Shown here piece by piece: positions 15,001-20,848 of a DNA stretch of 64,000 nucleotides (positions are counted from its first letter, which is position 1; every line of letters starts with the position of its first letter). The DNA comes from Ruminiclostridium cellulolyticum H10 (GTDB lineage Bacteria > Bacillota > Clostridia > Acetivibrionales > DSM-1351): the NCBI RefSeq assembly GCF_000022065.1, contig NC_011898.1, forward strand, positions 1,014,001-1,078,000, in the 5' to 3' direction. Made by a program: the position numbers and the translations under genes. The notes beneath the pieces are model-generated. The model did no database searches. It was not told where the DNA came from and saw only the letters and a list, made by a program, of their open reading frames with translations.

Positions 15001-16541
15001 AATACATAATGGTGTTGTCATCAAAAAACGAAGAACGCCTCAAAGCCTATGCAAAAGAATTGTCTGATTACGTGAAAAAGCATATTTTGACCGTAGATAA
15101 TGAAAACGCGGATATCTTGCTTGCCGACATGGCGTATACCCTGGCTATAGGAAGGGAACCTATGGAAGAACGCCTTGCTATTGTGGTGCCGTCACTACAC
15201 GCATTAAATGAAAAACTATCAGCATATGTCCAAGGCAAGAATGATATAGACGGTGTATATACAGGCAGCCTGTGCTCGGAAAAATCAAAATCTGAATTCT
15301 TCTTAGACGGCAAGGAAGGCGAAGAATTTCTTAAAATAATAACAATGGACAGGAAGTTGAACAAGCTTGCACAGCTTTGGACATCCGGTGCAGGTATAGA
15401 TTGGTCATTGCTCTTTGACGATGAAAACAGAGCCATCATCTCTCTCCCGGCATATCCATTTGCAAGGGAAAGATGCTGGATACCGGGGACAGAGGAACAT
15501 GGGCATTCGGGCGGGACTTACGGTAGGATTGCGAAAATCCATCCGCTGCTTGATAAGAATACCTCTACATTGAGAGAACAGAGATTTACAACGGTGTTAA
15601 ATGGAAAAGAGTTCTTTCTTGAAAATCATACGGTAGGAGGCAAAAAGGTATTGCCTGGTGCCGTATATATAGAAATGGCAAGGGCTGCCGGTACATACGC
15701 AGGTGAACAGGAAGCAGTTGCTGTCAGCGGCATAGCATGGGCAAAGCCTATTGTTGTAGATGAAACCCCGAAAGAGGTGAACATAGGTCTTTATCCTGAT
15801 GAAGACAAGGTTGATTTTGAAGTGTACACTATAGGCGACAACGGAGTGAGGTTGGTACACTCGGAGGGAAGTATAAGTTTCGAGCCTTCCTCCGATGATA
15901 GTGTTACATCCATAGACCTTGATGCAATAAAGAAGAGATGCACTAATTCCATAAGTGGAGAGGACCTCTATAAAGGATTTGAAAGAAGCGGTTTTGGATA
16001 TGGTCAAAGCTTCAGGGCCATAAAAGAGCTTCAAGGAAATGCCTCTGAAGTACTCTCAAGTCTGGAACTGCCTGATAGTGAAGGTGGTGATGACGGCTTT
16101 GTCCTGCAGATTTCCTTGATAGACGGAGCCTTCCAGACGGTTGCGGGGCTTGTAGGAATGACGGGAGATTCATTTCTTCCTTACGAGACTGGAGAAATTG
16201 AAATAATCGGAAAGCTTACTCCAAAATGCTTTGCTTATGTTCTAAAAGCAGAAAGCTTTGATGAAAACCCGGAAACCATAAAATTCAATATAATGATTGT
16301 GGATGAGACAGGCAAGATATCTGTAAGAATTAAGGATTTCACAGTTAAAAAATTGAATAAGGAAGCTGCAATAAGGCCTGTGAAAATAGTAGGCAGGGCA
16401 ATAAGCAGGGAGGATATTATGGGTTTGGAAGGTTCCGCCCCCGATAAAGTTATGAATATTTTGAAAAGCATAGAAGAAAGAAAAATAAATGCTGATGAAG
16501 CTGATAGATTAATGGAGGAGATTTATGAGTCATCCAAGTAG
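3..16541 (+). CDS. trans-AT polyketide synthase, 5'-truncated multimodular protein
   Basis: The reading frame is open from base 3 and begins inside a ketoreductase (KR), so the start lies outside the window; the Met at 63 is internal. Domains by base position: KR end 3-480; ACP ~580-840 (Ser codon 702). Module A: KS ~1000-2320 (Cys 1530, His 1935), DH ~2868-3700, KR ~3730-5100, ACP ~5190-5450 (Ser 5307). Module B: KS ~5577-6870 (Cys 6084), DH ~7443-8275, KR ~8310-9690, ACP ~9770-10010 (Ser 9885). Module C: KS ~10170-11470 (Cys 10677), nested ACP-like ~11610-11880, DH ~12357-13160, ACP ~13275-13540 (Ser 13392), no KR. Module D: KS ~13665-14960 (Cys 14175), DH ~15537-16350, then a short helical docking tail. 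Each KS is followed by a flanking subdomain ending in a YPFA motif, but no AT is present, which defines the trans-AT type. The visible KRs have Asp in the LxD-like position, suggesting B-type reduction (inference). Confidence 0.95.
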   Translation, partial: SFGKIDGIIHSAGIINDSFIMKKTSEDMQGVLSAKVYGTFNMNEATKGIQLDFFVVFSSIASVLGNAGQCDYSYGNAFMDSFAVLRERLRQKGLVSGKTLSINWPLWEEGGMRIPDEERKQMAKHTGLNTLPTEEGLKVWKTLKLLGKAQAAVFYGNREKALRFIEKRICGKKTDEMVTPETSKEKAGEEVSVDPVILREKTEGYLKEVFGELLKIPIDKIDAGIGFQEYGIDSIVVNQFNAIMEASLGALSKTLLYEYQTIAELTDYLTANFKGNLVSLLGLDEKKAVPIFKKETAKNLDIGYVQELKPLRGKSVQKGHWEANREAEENEQEIAIIGVSGRYPDAENLNVFWENLKNGRDSVSEVPKDRWDIDKYFDPDPEKSVEGKMYSKWGGFLKDADKFDPLFFSISPKEAELIDPQERLFLQAAWAVLEDAGYTRKQIRELTQKEKGANVGVFAGVTGTTYQLLGPEEWSKGNYVVPNSMQWSVANRVSYAFNFRGPSMPVDTACSSALTAIHLACNSLKKGECELAIAGGVNIYMHPSKYVSLSQARMLSPKGKCHAFGADGDGFVPGEGVGAILLKPLQKAIADKDYIYGVIKGSALNHGGTANGYTVPNPNAQAGVINDALKGAKVDARTISYIEAHGTGTSLGDPIEITGLTKAFREYTNDKSFCSIGSVKSNIGHLESGAGIVAITKVLLQMKYKKLVPSLYSKQLNPKINFEDSPFYVQQELQDWKRPEVVENGVKKTYPRRAGISSFGAGGSNAHMLLEEYDNSSHRRNSDYVGSCAIVLSAKNRERLIEYAGKMVEYLKKYARELNPNSDSEMTEDIRLLDLAYTLQIGREAMDERIAFTAKDLAEVVSVLEGYSQGETGFKNFYSGNIKRNKTDNKAGAAVGGDLGDICRLWVSGTEIEKELLYKDTVPNRIPLPSYPFAKDTYMVPEAPEDNKKFGTTAKLHPLIDSNQSTLQEQCFIKSLTKNDFVLRDHIVSDNMILPGVAYLEMAYAAGALANGVQKVKTLRNIIWAKPIVYQAPSTDVRVSLYPDNGNVEYEVTTLAEDGIRIVHSQGRIDYKDDSENRDEFIDIEDIKKRCSLLATGEQCYDKFSEAGFRYGPGFKAIGEILGNKDEALSTLVVPNELKKGFEDYVLHPTIMDGALQTAAGLINSGEGKQYLPFALGEVEIISPLFEKCYAYVTISDNTQGAGANLRKFDIMLTDEKGRVLIKIKDFLLRELETDLTKKAYGRIYYVNEWEKSPAVAKTVELKENVLVLDGNDEVCEIIREHAVNQAKVIQVKQGPGYKELGENLYEINPEAREDYSSLIKSLEEKNMLPDKIIHLWSKADFDTNTDALKSGLQRGIYSIFYITGEMLKRKLKDGMTLLYMFDSAKGEQPVNSAVSGFAKTLEKENPKFIIKTVEMKNVESMDVLTADIALNELNDDQYPHQVLYKEGERFVKQLKEYALKEEKQSDSFKQQGVYIITGGAGGLGLIYADYLAKNYKAHIVLTGRSELTSGKKEKLKEIEAYASSLIYKRADISDPKAVAGLVAEVKFKHKAINGVIHAAGVLRDSFILNKTSEEFDGVIGPKVFGTVGLYEALKQEKLDFFAMFSSTAGVTGNAGQGDYAFANSFMDAFSHKLNLEGGNMKTISFNWPLWKDGGMQVDKKSIKMMEKMTGIAPLSIDAGVKAFECGLGAGVSQFMVLEGNIEKIKKTMAPKQEDDTSSCEITVLDKEEEARLRQKTEDFLKNILSKEIKLPPAKIDPYEPMESYGIDSVMIMGLTRELENQFGELSKTLFFEYQSIHELAGYFIQNHQSKLVEKIGEDKKPQPAQKEKAKPVENIHAQVRSRFDAQVGVSGKAKGINEDVAVIGISGRYPMSKNVEEFWENLKNARDCIEEIPSDRWDYTKDFDPDKNKRGKSYTKWGGFIDDVDKFDPLFFNMSPMEAQFIDPQERIYLETVWQAIEDSGYTKSKLTNSGVGVFVGVMYGHYQLFGVEECQKGNMIALESSYASVANRISYFFNFHGPSIALDTMCSSSITAIHLACESLKRGESEIAIAGGVNVTIHPNKYILLSQGKFAASDGRCKSFGKDGDGYVAGEGSGALVLKPLSKAVADGDHIYGVIKGTAINHGGKTNSYTVPSPNAQSWVILEALRNAGINPRTISYIEAHGTGTSLGDPIEITGLMKAFGEYTKDKEFCSIGSAKSNIGHLEAAAGVAAVTKVLLQMKYKKLVPSIHSETLNPNINFKESCFVVQHKYEDWKQPVIIENGVEKTYPRRAGVSSFGAGGANAHIIIEEYTGNSAEQYNLDEGVQVIILSARNEDRLKAYAKELVHYLKKYTALSGEEDKQKVSLSQIAYTLQTGREPMDERLALGVSSLEEMLEKLEMFVQNKNNIDGLYRGNVKKSKDKSDLLIEGEEGEEFLRRTISKRKMEKLAKLWTAGIDIDWSLLYKKHSVISLPSYPFARERYWVPKLDGAENGQEYGQLGMARLHPMIDSNVSTFEEQCFMKTLTEGDFYIKDHVIGQDMMLPGVAYIEMARAAGTLASRRESVRVIKNIVWAKPVTLTDGSKEVYISLYPKNEYIDYEVFSIPDDGRRVIHSQGRLAYGDHELSQPEVIDIEGIKKACTMMVKGKDCYTEFEASGFNYGESFKTLQDLYLDDNGALALIKLPEGLENTFDRFVLHPSIIDSALQASAILIGKTLNDAVYLPYSIGEIKILGPIPAKCYAYVKTSDTGKGGVKGFNIKITDEAGQVAVAIRDFTVKEYRGISQDAGGDTVYYTCTWEKVQPLKQYSEDYGNIMIFDTDEGLTQALKQNSRGSIVLVKPGDAYSDNGNGVYTLNPADGEHYARLVGDLKAKGINPVNILHLWSKQGFETSKEGLDAQLDMSVYSVFRLTKALMAQKIKDNINLLYVYNTREKAEQPLYSAVSGFIRTTVKESSNLRYKLVEIRNMVGSAISNLDTFINELKSEDSEYEILYNRGERYVKRTKEYENKGVADILPIKEKGTYLITGGMGGLGLIFAEHLSKKYKANLVLTGRLALEGERKTKLAELEALGANILYIQADICDQDQVQSLAVKAKSAFSKIDGVIHGAGVLRDSLIINKSQEDMDAVVAPKVFGTVLLDEALKSEKLDFFAVFSSTTGVLGNVGQCDYAFGNGFMDNYVELRQRQNPGTKYLSINWPLWKNGGMKVNEQAVTLMKKMAGIAPLSTGAGIKAFEKGLASDVHQIMVLQGDTVKIKAAMSAVKEKTTEIAKEPIDISPEENSQIRQKTETYLKELLSKLIGLNVSRIDSNEAMEVYGIDSVMIMDFTRELEEKFGELSKTLFFEYQTIAGLTGYFTSSHMSTLVKMFGQANVPQSAVKPTTAIAEPIMKEELQSFRSNRFMNMGGAYSDNGYLYEDIAIIGVSGRYPMAQNIEELWENLKHGKDCVVEIPSDRWDYRPYYDPDRNKMGKANSKWGGFIDNVDKFDPMFFNISPIEAQISDPQERLFLQTVWHAVEDAGYTRQKLSNTGVGVFVGVMYGQYQLYGVEESMKGNDMALQSTFASIANRVSYYFNFRGPSIALDTMCSSSLTAIHLACDSIRKGEIEMAVAGGVNLTLHPNKYILLSQGKFMSTEGKCRAFGEGGDGYVPGEGVGAVILKPLSKAVADRDNIYAVIKASELNHGGKTNGYTVPNPNAQANVISNALRKGKINPATISYIEAHGTGTSLGDPIEIAGLSKAFRQYTSENGFCSIGSIKANIGHLESASGIVGITKILLQMKYKMLVPSILSETLNSNINFEDSPFYVQHELEPWERPVIIENGVEKTYPRRAGISSFGAGGANAHIILEEYAADFSKQAVSPLKKPNLIVLSAKNEERLKEYAEELYKFLQKGIVINLKEAVNKTAIIKQLQTELLEIATGIINVPAEQIDMSESIHEYGFEPVSLTEFADSINEKYDISTDFSLFNEYISIANIAEYLFKTYEDVFAKPDTTSLIPAQDVSVQETISLTDMAYTLQTGREAMEERLAIVVEDLQELREKLMLYCQDKNDIDGLYKGNIKSGKAKSELIIDGDEGEEFIRKTIHNKKLDRIARLWVSAVEIDWSLLYDKEMPNRISLPVYPFAKQSYWVPGTDDTGDLAGRRGVVSRLHPLIDTNESTLQEQCFKKLLTGSEFYLRDHSVGGEMLLPGAVYIEMARVAGNLANKEGSVVSIRDITWIRPIAVGTTPKEAYISLYPVKDGIEYEVSTRGEGGIRLVHAGGMLSYGDLGEIQSERIELEEIKARCNLSMNGEECYKVFKDKGFNYGPGFKTIKKLVANKTEALAYLELPTEAGGDLESFMLHPSLTDGALQAVAGLVGDSSIMYLPYAIGEVKLIGALTEKCYSYVSSAPKGSSENLKFNIKLTDEDGCLLAEIKEFIVKPYKEAMHSKPEIAAEEKTSTMVVKEVSENIEGEYENSALIKRTEEYLKNVLSKVALIPVNSIDSAEPLDKYGIDSIMIMNLTGELQSHFGELSKTLFFEYQSISELAGYFIENHLEKLLERVGDIKKPGTLNIKKARQEVQKNGTTQKVPETSRSRFAYSSSATMQEDIAIIGLSGRYPMAKNVEEFWENLKAARDSITEIPKDRWDFRKYYDADKNKRGKAHSKWGGFIEDADKFDPLFFNMSPIEAQVIDPQERIFLETVWQTIEDAGYTRQRLDNAGVGLYVGVMSGQYQMFGPEENMRGNMIALGSSYASIANRVSYFFDFHGPSMAIDTMCSSSLTCIHLACDSLRKGEIDIAIAGGVNLSLHPNKYLLLSQGKFMSTDGRCRAFGSGGDGYVPGEGVGAVVLKPLSKAEQDGDQIYGVIKATALNHGGKTNGYTVPNPNYQAKVISEALKKAGIDPRTISYVEAHGTGTSLGDPIEITGLMKAYGEYTKERQFCSIGSAKSNIGHLESAAGIAGLTKVLLQMKHKQLVPSLHSEILNPNINFKDSPFYVQHTLSEWKQPIINENGMEKKYPRRAGLSSFGAGGSNAHIIIEEYQIPKESGGTKDEYIMVLSSKNEERLKAYAKELSDYVKKHILTVDNENADILLADMAYTLAIGREPMEERLAIVVPSLHALNEKLSAYVQGKNDIDGVYTGSLCSEKSKSEFFLDGKEGEEFLKIITMDRKLNKLAQLWTSGAGIDWSLLFDDENRAIISLPAYPFARERCWIPGTEEHGHSGGTYGRIAKIHPLLDKNTSTLREQRFTTVLNGKEFFLENHTVGGKKVLPGAVYIEMARAAGTYAGEQEAVAVSGIAWAKPIVVDETPKEVNIGLYPDEDKVDFEVYTIGDNGVRLVHSEGSISFEPSSDDSVTSIDLDAIKKRCTNSISGEDLYKGFERSGFGYGQSFRAIKELQGNASEVLSSLELPDSEGGDDGFVLQISLIDGAFQTVAGLVGMTGDSFLPYETGEIEIIGKLTPKCFAYVLKAESFDENPETIKFNIMIVDETGKISVRIKDFTVKKLNKEAAIRPVKIVGRAISREDIMGLEGSAPDKVMNILKSIEERKINADEADRLMEEIYESSK

Positions 16542-19500
16542 AAAAGAAATACTTAAAATGTTGGAAACTGCTCAAATATCTGCCGCAGAAGCTTACGGAC
16601 TGTTAAAAAAAATTGAAGCGGGTCATGCTTTGGATGAAAAGCCCCTATATTTTGGGGAAGAATGGATTATATCCGAAGCGGACAGCAGTGAAGTTACAGA
16701 ACAGGGAACCATAATGGTAATGGATTTGGGTGCAGGCATAGGGCATGAATTTAAAAGGTCTGCTTCAAACAAAGGCCTGCATGTGGTTTTGGCTGTGCCT
16801 GGGCAAAGCTTTTCTGAAGGAGAAGGCGGTATATATGAGTTTGAAATAACTTCACCTGATTGCTTCACAATGCTTTTTGAAAGCTTAAAGAAAAAGGGTT
16901 CTGTTCCCGAAAAAATAATAATTATATATCCGGACGGACAGGGGGCCCTTCCGGATACCATTAATGAAAGCCTTGACAGGGGAATATACGGCCTTTTTAA
17001 AACTATCAAGGCAATTATGACTCAAAAAACAAAAGCCGTAAAACTATTGTGTGTGTATGGGGGAAACACTACAAGTCAAAACCCTTGCTATGCCGCTCTA
17101 AGCGGTTTTGCTAAAACACTTTTCATGGAAAACCCAAAATACACCTGCAAGGTTTTGGAAGTACCAGATATTTCAAATGTTGAGTTTGTATTCGAAAAAG
17201 CCATTACCGAGCTGAGTTTAAAAAACGTTATGGAGTTTGAGGTAAAGTACTCTGACAAATGCCGTATGGTAAAAACCATAAAAGAAATAGAAAAGACGGA
17301 ATGTAAAAGTCTGCCTATAAAAGAAGACGGAGTATACCTCATTACAGGGGGAACAGGCGGACTTGGACTCATATTCGCACAATATTTGGCAGAAAAATAC
17401 AAGGCCCGCTTAGTGCTTACCGGACGTTCAGCACTTACCGATGAGAAAAAGGTTGCCATGACTAAGCTTGAAAACTGCGGTGCAAAGGTGCAGTATATAA
17501 AGGCTGATGTGACAAGCCGTGAATCGGTGAATAAATTGGTTGAATCGGTTAAATCAAGTTTTGGATGCATAAACGGTGTTATACACAGTGCCGGAGTTAT
17601 ACGAGACGCTTTTATAATAAAAAAGACCTTGGAGGATATGAAAGCTGTTATTTCTCCCAAGGTTTACGGGACTATGTGGCTTGATGAGGCAACCCGATCT
17701 GAAAATATTGACTTCTTTGTGTTGTTTTCGTCAGCATCCTCTGCAACAGGAAACATGGGGCAGTGTGACTACGCCTTCGGAAACAGCTTTATGGATAACT
17801 ATGCGGTGATGCGCTCAATAAACAATCCGAATTCGGTATCTTTGTCCATCAACTGGCCTTACTGGAAAGAGGGAGGCATGAGGCTTGGGGAGGAAACCAT
17901 AGCGATGATGAAAAAGATTAGCGGAATAATACCTCTTCTCACTGATGAAGGGATTAGGGCTTTTGAATACGGATTGTGCTGTTCTCCCGCATTAAGCAGA
18001 TTGATTGTCCTAAAGGGAGAAGCTGGCAGGATAAAAAATAGCCTAGGAATTAAAACAGAAAAACAGGAAGAGTTAAAGCAAACTATAAAAGAGAACCAAC
18101 CTGCACCAGCTGTGGCAAATACTAATATTGCTGCCGGAGAAGACGAAAAGTGGATATTGAAAGAAAAAACCGAGGCATTTCTAAAGGAGATACTGTCAAA
18201 GCAGATAAACCTGAGTGTGGACAGGATAGATTCAGTAGAGCCTCTTGAGAGGTACGGCATAGATTCAGTTATAATTATGGGACTTAACAGTGAACTTGAA
18301 GGACATTTCGGAAAGCTTTCTAAGACTCTGTTTTTTGAGTATCAAAGCATATCCGAGTTAGCCGAATATTTCATGGAAAAGCACTCAGACAAGCTATACC
18401 TCAAGTTCGGAGGACTTAAAAAAACTGAGGATCGTGAGCAAGCTGTTATAATTGGTGATTTTACTGGGACTGAGACACAATCTCGGTTTCAAAGCCGCGG
18501 CAGAAACAGATTCGCAGGCGTTGGTCAGACAAAGAAAAAGGACGATGAAGACATTGCCATAATTGGCATAAGCGGACGCTATCCTATGGCGGCAAACCTT
18601 GAGGAATTCTGGGAAAACATAAAAGCAGGGAAAGACTGTGTAACAGAGATACCGAAGGACCGTTGGGACTATAACGATTACTTTGATACCGAAAAAGGCA
18701 AACCTGGTAAAAACTACTGCAAATGGGGAGGATTTATAGACAACGTAGACTGCTTTGACCCTCTGTTCTTCAATATCTCCCCGAGAGAAGCGGAATATAT
18801 GGATCCTCAGGAAAGGATTTTCCTTGAGACGGTATGGCACACCATAGAGGATGCAGGTTATACAAGGGCCACCCTTGGTAGTAATGTGGGAGTTTTTGTA
18901 GGGGCAATGTACGCCCACTATCAGTTTTTTGGGGTTGAAGAGTCTGCCAAAGGCAATATAACTACTATCAGTTCTATGTTATCGTCAATAGCAAATAGGG
19001 TATCATACTTTTTCAATTTTCAAGGTCCAAGTATTGCGCTTGACACAATGTGTTCATCGTCTCTCACATCAATCCACCTTGCATGTGAAAGCCTGCGTAG
19101 AGGTGAAATTGCAGTTGCAGTTGCGGGAGGGGTAAATACTTCCCTGCACCCTTATAAATATAATGTTTTGAGCCACGGAACATTTATTTCAAGTGACGGC
19201 AAATGCAGAAGCTTCGGAGAAGGCGGAGACGGTTACGTACCCGGTGAGGGAGTGGGTGCAGTGCTTTTAAAGCCATTGCCAAAAGCCGTTGCCGATGGGG
19301 ACAACATTTATGTAGTCATAAAGGGCAGCTCGGTAAACCATGGAGGTAAAACAAATGGCTTCATGGTGCCTAACCCTAATGCTCAGGCAAACCTCATAGG
19401 AGCTACACTGAAAAAGACAGGTATAAACCCGAGGACTATAAGTTGCATAGAAGCTCAAGCTACCGGAACACCTTTGGGAGATCCTCTTGAAATAGCGGGG

Positions 19501-20847
19501 CTTTCTAAGGCTTACGGTGAATACACCAGTGAAAAGCAGTTTTGTTGTATAGGCTCAGTAAAAGGTAACATAGGACATTTAGAAGCTGCGTCTGGAATGG
19601 CAGGCTTATCCAAATTAATACTACAGATAAAGCACAAAATGACGGTTCCTTCCATAAACTCCGAAAAACTTAATCCGAATATAAACTTTAAGGATTCACC
19701 CTTTTATATACAACACGAGTTAGAGGAGTGGAAGCAGCCGGTCATCACGGAAAACGGAATAGCTAAAAAATATCCCAGACGTGCAGGGCTTAATGCCTTT
19801 GGGGCGGGAGGCTCCAATGCACATTTTATATTAGAAGAGTATGAAGCCCCAAAAGGTTCAAAATATGTCTCTGGGGTAGAACAAATAGTTGTACTGTCGG
19901 CAAAAAGTAAAGAGGTTTTAAAGGATTACGCAAGAAGACTGTCCGAGTTTCTGACGAAAAACGCACCACAATACAATGAAGGTTGGATTTCAAATATAGC
20001 ATATACCCTACAGACGGGCCGGGAAGCTATGGAGTTCAGGGCTGCATTTATTGTTTCCGACATTAATGAGCTGTGTATAAAACTCGTCTCCTTCATAAAT
20101 GATACCGATGAGCCCGGGATATACAAAAACGGCAGCGAAAAACCGCAGATGTCTTTCGGTAATCCCGATGAGGCCTTTATTAAGGCTGCTATACTGAGCA
20201 AGGATATTCAAACAATAGCATTATTATGGGTATCCGGGATTGAACTGGATTGGAAGCTGCTGTACAAAAACGGTACTCCGCAAAAGACCCCTCTGCCGGT
20301 TTATCCCTTCTTAAGAACCCACTACCACTTACCGGAACCGGAATGCAGGGTTGAAAAGTCCTCTAAACCTAGTCTTGATTCACAAAAAAAAGTTAAAACG
20401 GCAGAACCTGAGAGAGAAAAGCACTTTACAGATGAACTTATCCCCTTTGAAAATCAGGTTGAAAGCGTACTCAGACAAATAATTTCCAAGCTTTTAAAGC
20501 TTCCGGAAGAACAGATAGGTGTTGACGAAAACCTAAAGATATTCGGGTTTGACTCGTTAAGCGGAATGAAACTTGCAAATATAATACAGGATTACTTCGG
20601 AAGTAAAATACCTGTTAAATCATTATTTGAATTTAACAGCATAAAAGATATAGCAGGTTATCTGATAAAAGAAAAAATTATAGTACCTGAGAGTACTGAG
20701 GAAAAGCCCATGAGCTCTGTTGAGGAAAGAGACTCTTCAGACAGGAAGATACTCAAATTTATACTTGAAGGCCTTAGCGAAGGAAGTATCACAACGGAGC
20801 AGGCAATGGAACTGGATTCTCAGAAGATAAAAGCGGCAGAAAGGTAG
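16525..20847 (+). CDS. trans-AT polyketide synthase: docking-KR-ACP-KS(His lost)-ACP-docking
   Basis: The ATG at 16525 overlaps the preceding gene by 17 bases and has GGAGG at 16514-16518. Order in 1440 residues: N-terminal helical docking segment (~1-35); KR with structural half, then a nucleotide-binding TGGTGGLG motif near residue 275 and an active Tyr in CDYAFGNSF; ACP (Ser581); KS ~675-1110; flanking subdomain; second ACP (Ser1344 in FGFDSL); C-terminal docking helices. The KR-ACP completes the KS-DH that ends the previous protein, so one module is split over two polypeptides. The KS keeps Cys843 (DTMCSSS) but the usual EAHGTGT reads EAQATGT, with Gln978 replacing the catalytic His. That is the signature of a non-elongating KS (KS0), so the last KS-ACP probably only transfers the chain to the NRPS module downstream. 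No DH or KR accompanies it. Confidence 0.95.
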   Translation: MSHPSRKEILKMLETAQISAAEAYGLLKKIEAGHALDEKPLYFGEEWIISEADSSEVTEQGTIMVMDLGAGIGHEFKRSASNKGLHVVLAVPGQSFSEGEGGIYEFEITSPDCFTMLFESLKKKGSVPEKIIIIYPDGQGALPDTINESLDRGIYGLFKTIKAIMTQKTKAVKLLCVYGGNTTSQNPCYAALSGFAKTLFMENPKYTCKVLEVPDISNVEFVFEKAITELSLKNVMEFEVKYSDKCRMVKTIKEIEKTECKSLPIKEDGVYLITGGTGGLGLIFAQYLAEKYKARLVLTGRSALTDEKKVAMTKLENCGAKVQYIKADVTSRESVNKLVESVKSSFGCINGVIHSAGVIRDAFIIKKTLEDMKAVISPKVYGTMWLDEATRSENIDFFVLFSSASSATGNMGQCDYAFGNSFMDNYAVMRSINNPNSVSLSINWPYWKEGGMRLGEETIAMMKKISGIIPLLTDEGIRAFEYGLCCSPALSRLIVLKGEAGRIKNSLGIKTEKQEELKQTIKENQPAPAVANTNIAAGEDEKWILKEKTEAFLKEILSKQINLSVDRIDSVEPLERYGIDSVIIMGLNSELEGHFGKLSKTLFFEYQSISELAEYFMEKHSDKLYLKFGGLKKTEDREQAVIIGDFTGTETQSRFQSRGRNRFAGVGQTKKKDDEDIAIIGISGRYPMAANLEEFWENIKAGKDCVTEIPKDRWDYNDYFDTEKGKPGKNYCKWGGFIDNVDCFDPLFFNISPREAEYMDPQERIFLETVWHTIEDAGYTRATLGSNVGVFVGAMYAHYQFFGVEESAKGNITTISSMLSSIANRVSYFFNFQGPSIALDTMCSSSLTSIHLACESLRRGEIAVAVAGGVNTSLHPYKYNVLSHGTFISSDGKCRSFGEGGDGYVPGEGVGAVLLKPLPKAVADGDNIYVVIKGSSVNHGGKTNGFMVPNPNAQANLIGATLKKTGINPRTISCIEAQATGTPLGDPLEIAGLSKAYGEYTSEKQFCCIGSVKGNIGHLEAASGMAGLSKLILQIKHKMTVPSINSEKLNPNINFKDSPFYIQHELEEWKQPVITENGIAKKYPRRAGLNAFGAGGSNAHFILEEYEAPKGSKYVSGVEQIVVLSAKSKEVLKDYARRLSEFLTKNAPQYNEGWISNIAYTLQTGREAMEFRAAFIVSDINELCIKLVSFINDTDEPGIYKNGSEKPQMSFGNPDEAFIKAAILSKDIQTIALLWVSGIELDWKLLYKNGTPQKTPLPVYPFLRTHYHLPEPECRVEKSSKPSLDSQKKVKTAEPEREKHFTDELIPFENQVESVLRQIISKLLKLPEEQIGVDENLKIFGFDSLSGMKLANIIQDYFGSKIPVKSLFEFNSIKDIAGYLIKEKIIVPESTEEKPMSSVEERDSSDRKILKFILEGLSEGSITTEQAMELDSQKIKAAER

Positions 20848-20848
20848 G

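Noticed and set aside
1000-19860. Long near-repeats of several hundred bases between KS regions
   Set aside because: They are homologous KS, DH, KR and ACP domains of successive modules, not mobile or tandem DNA repeats.
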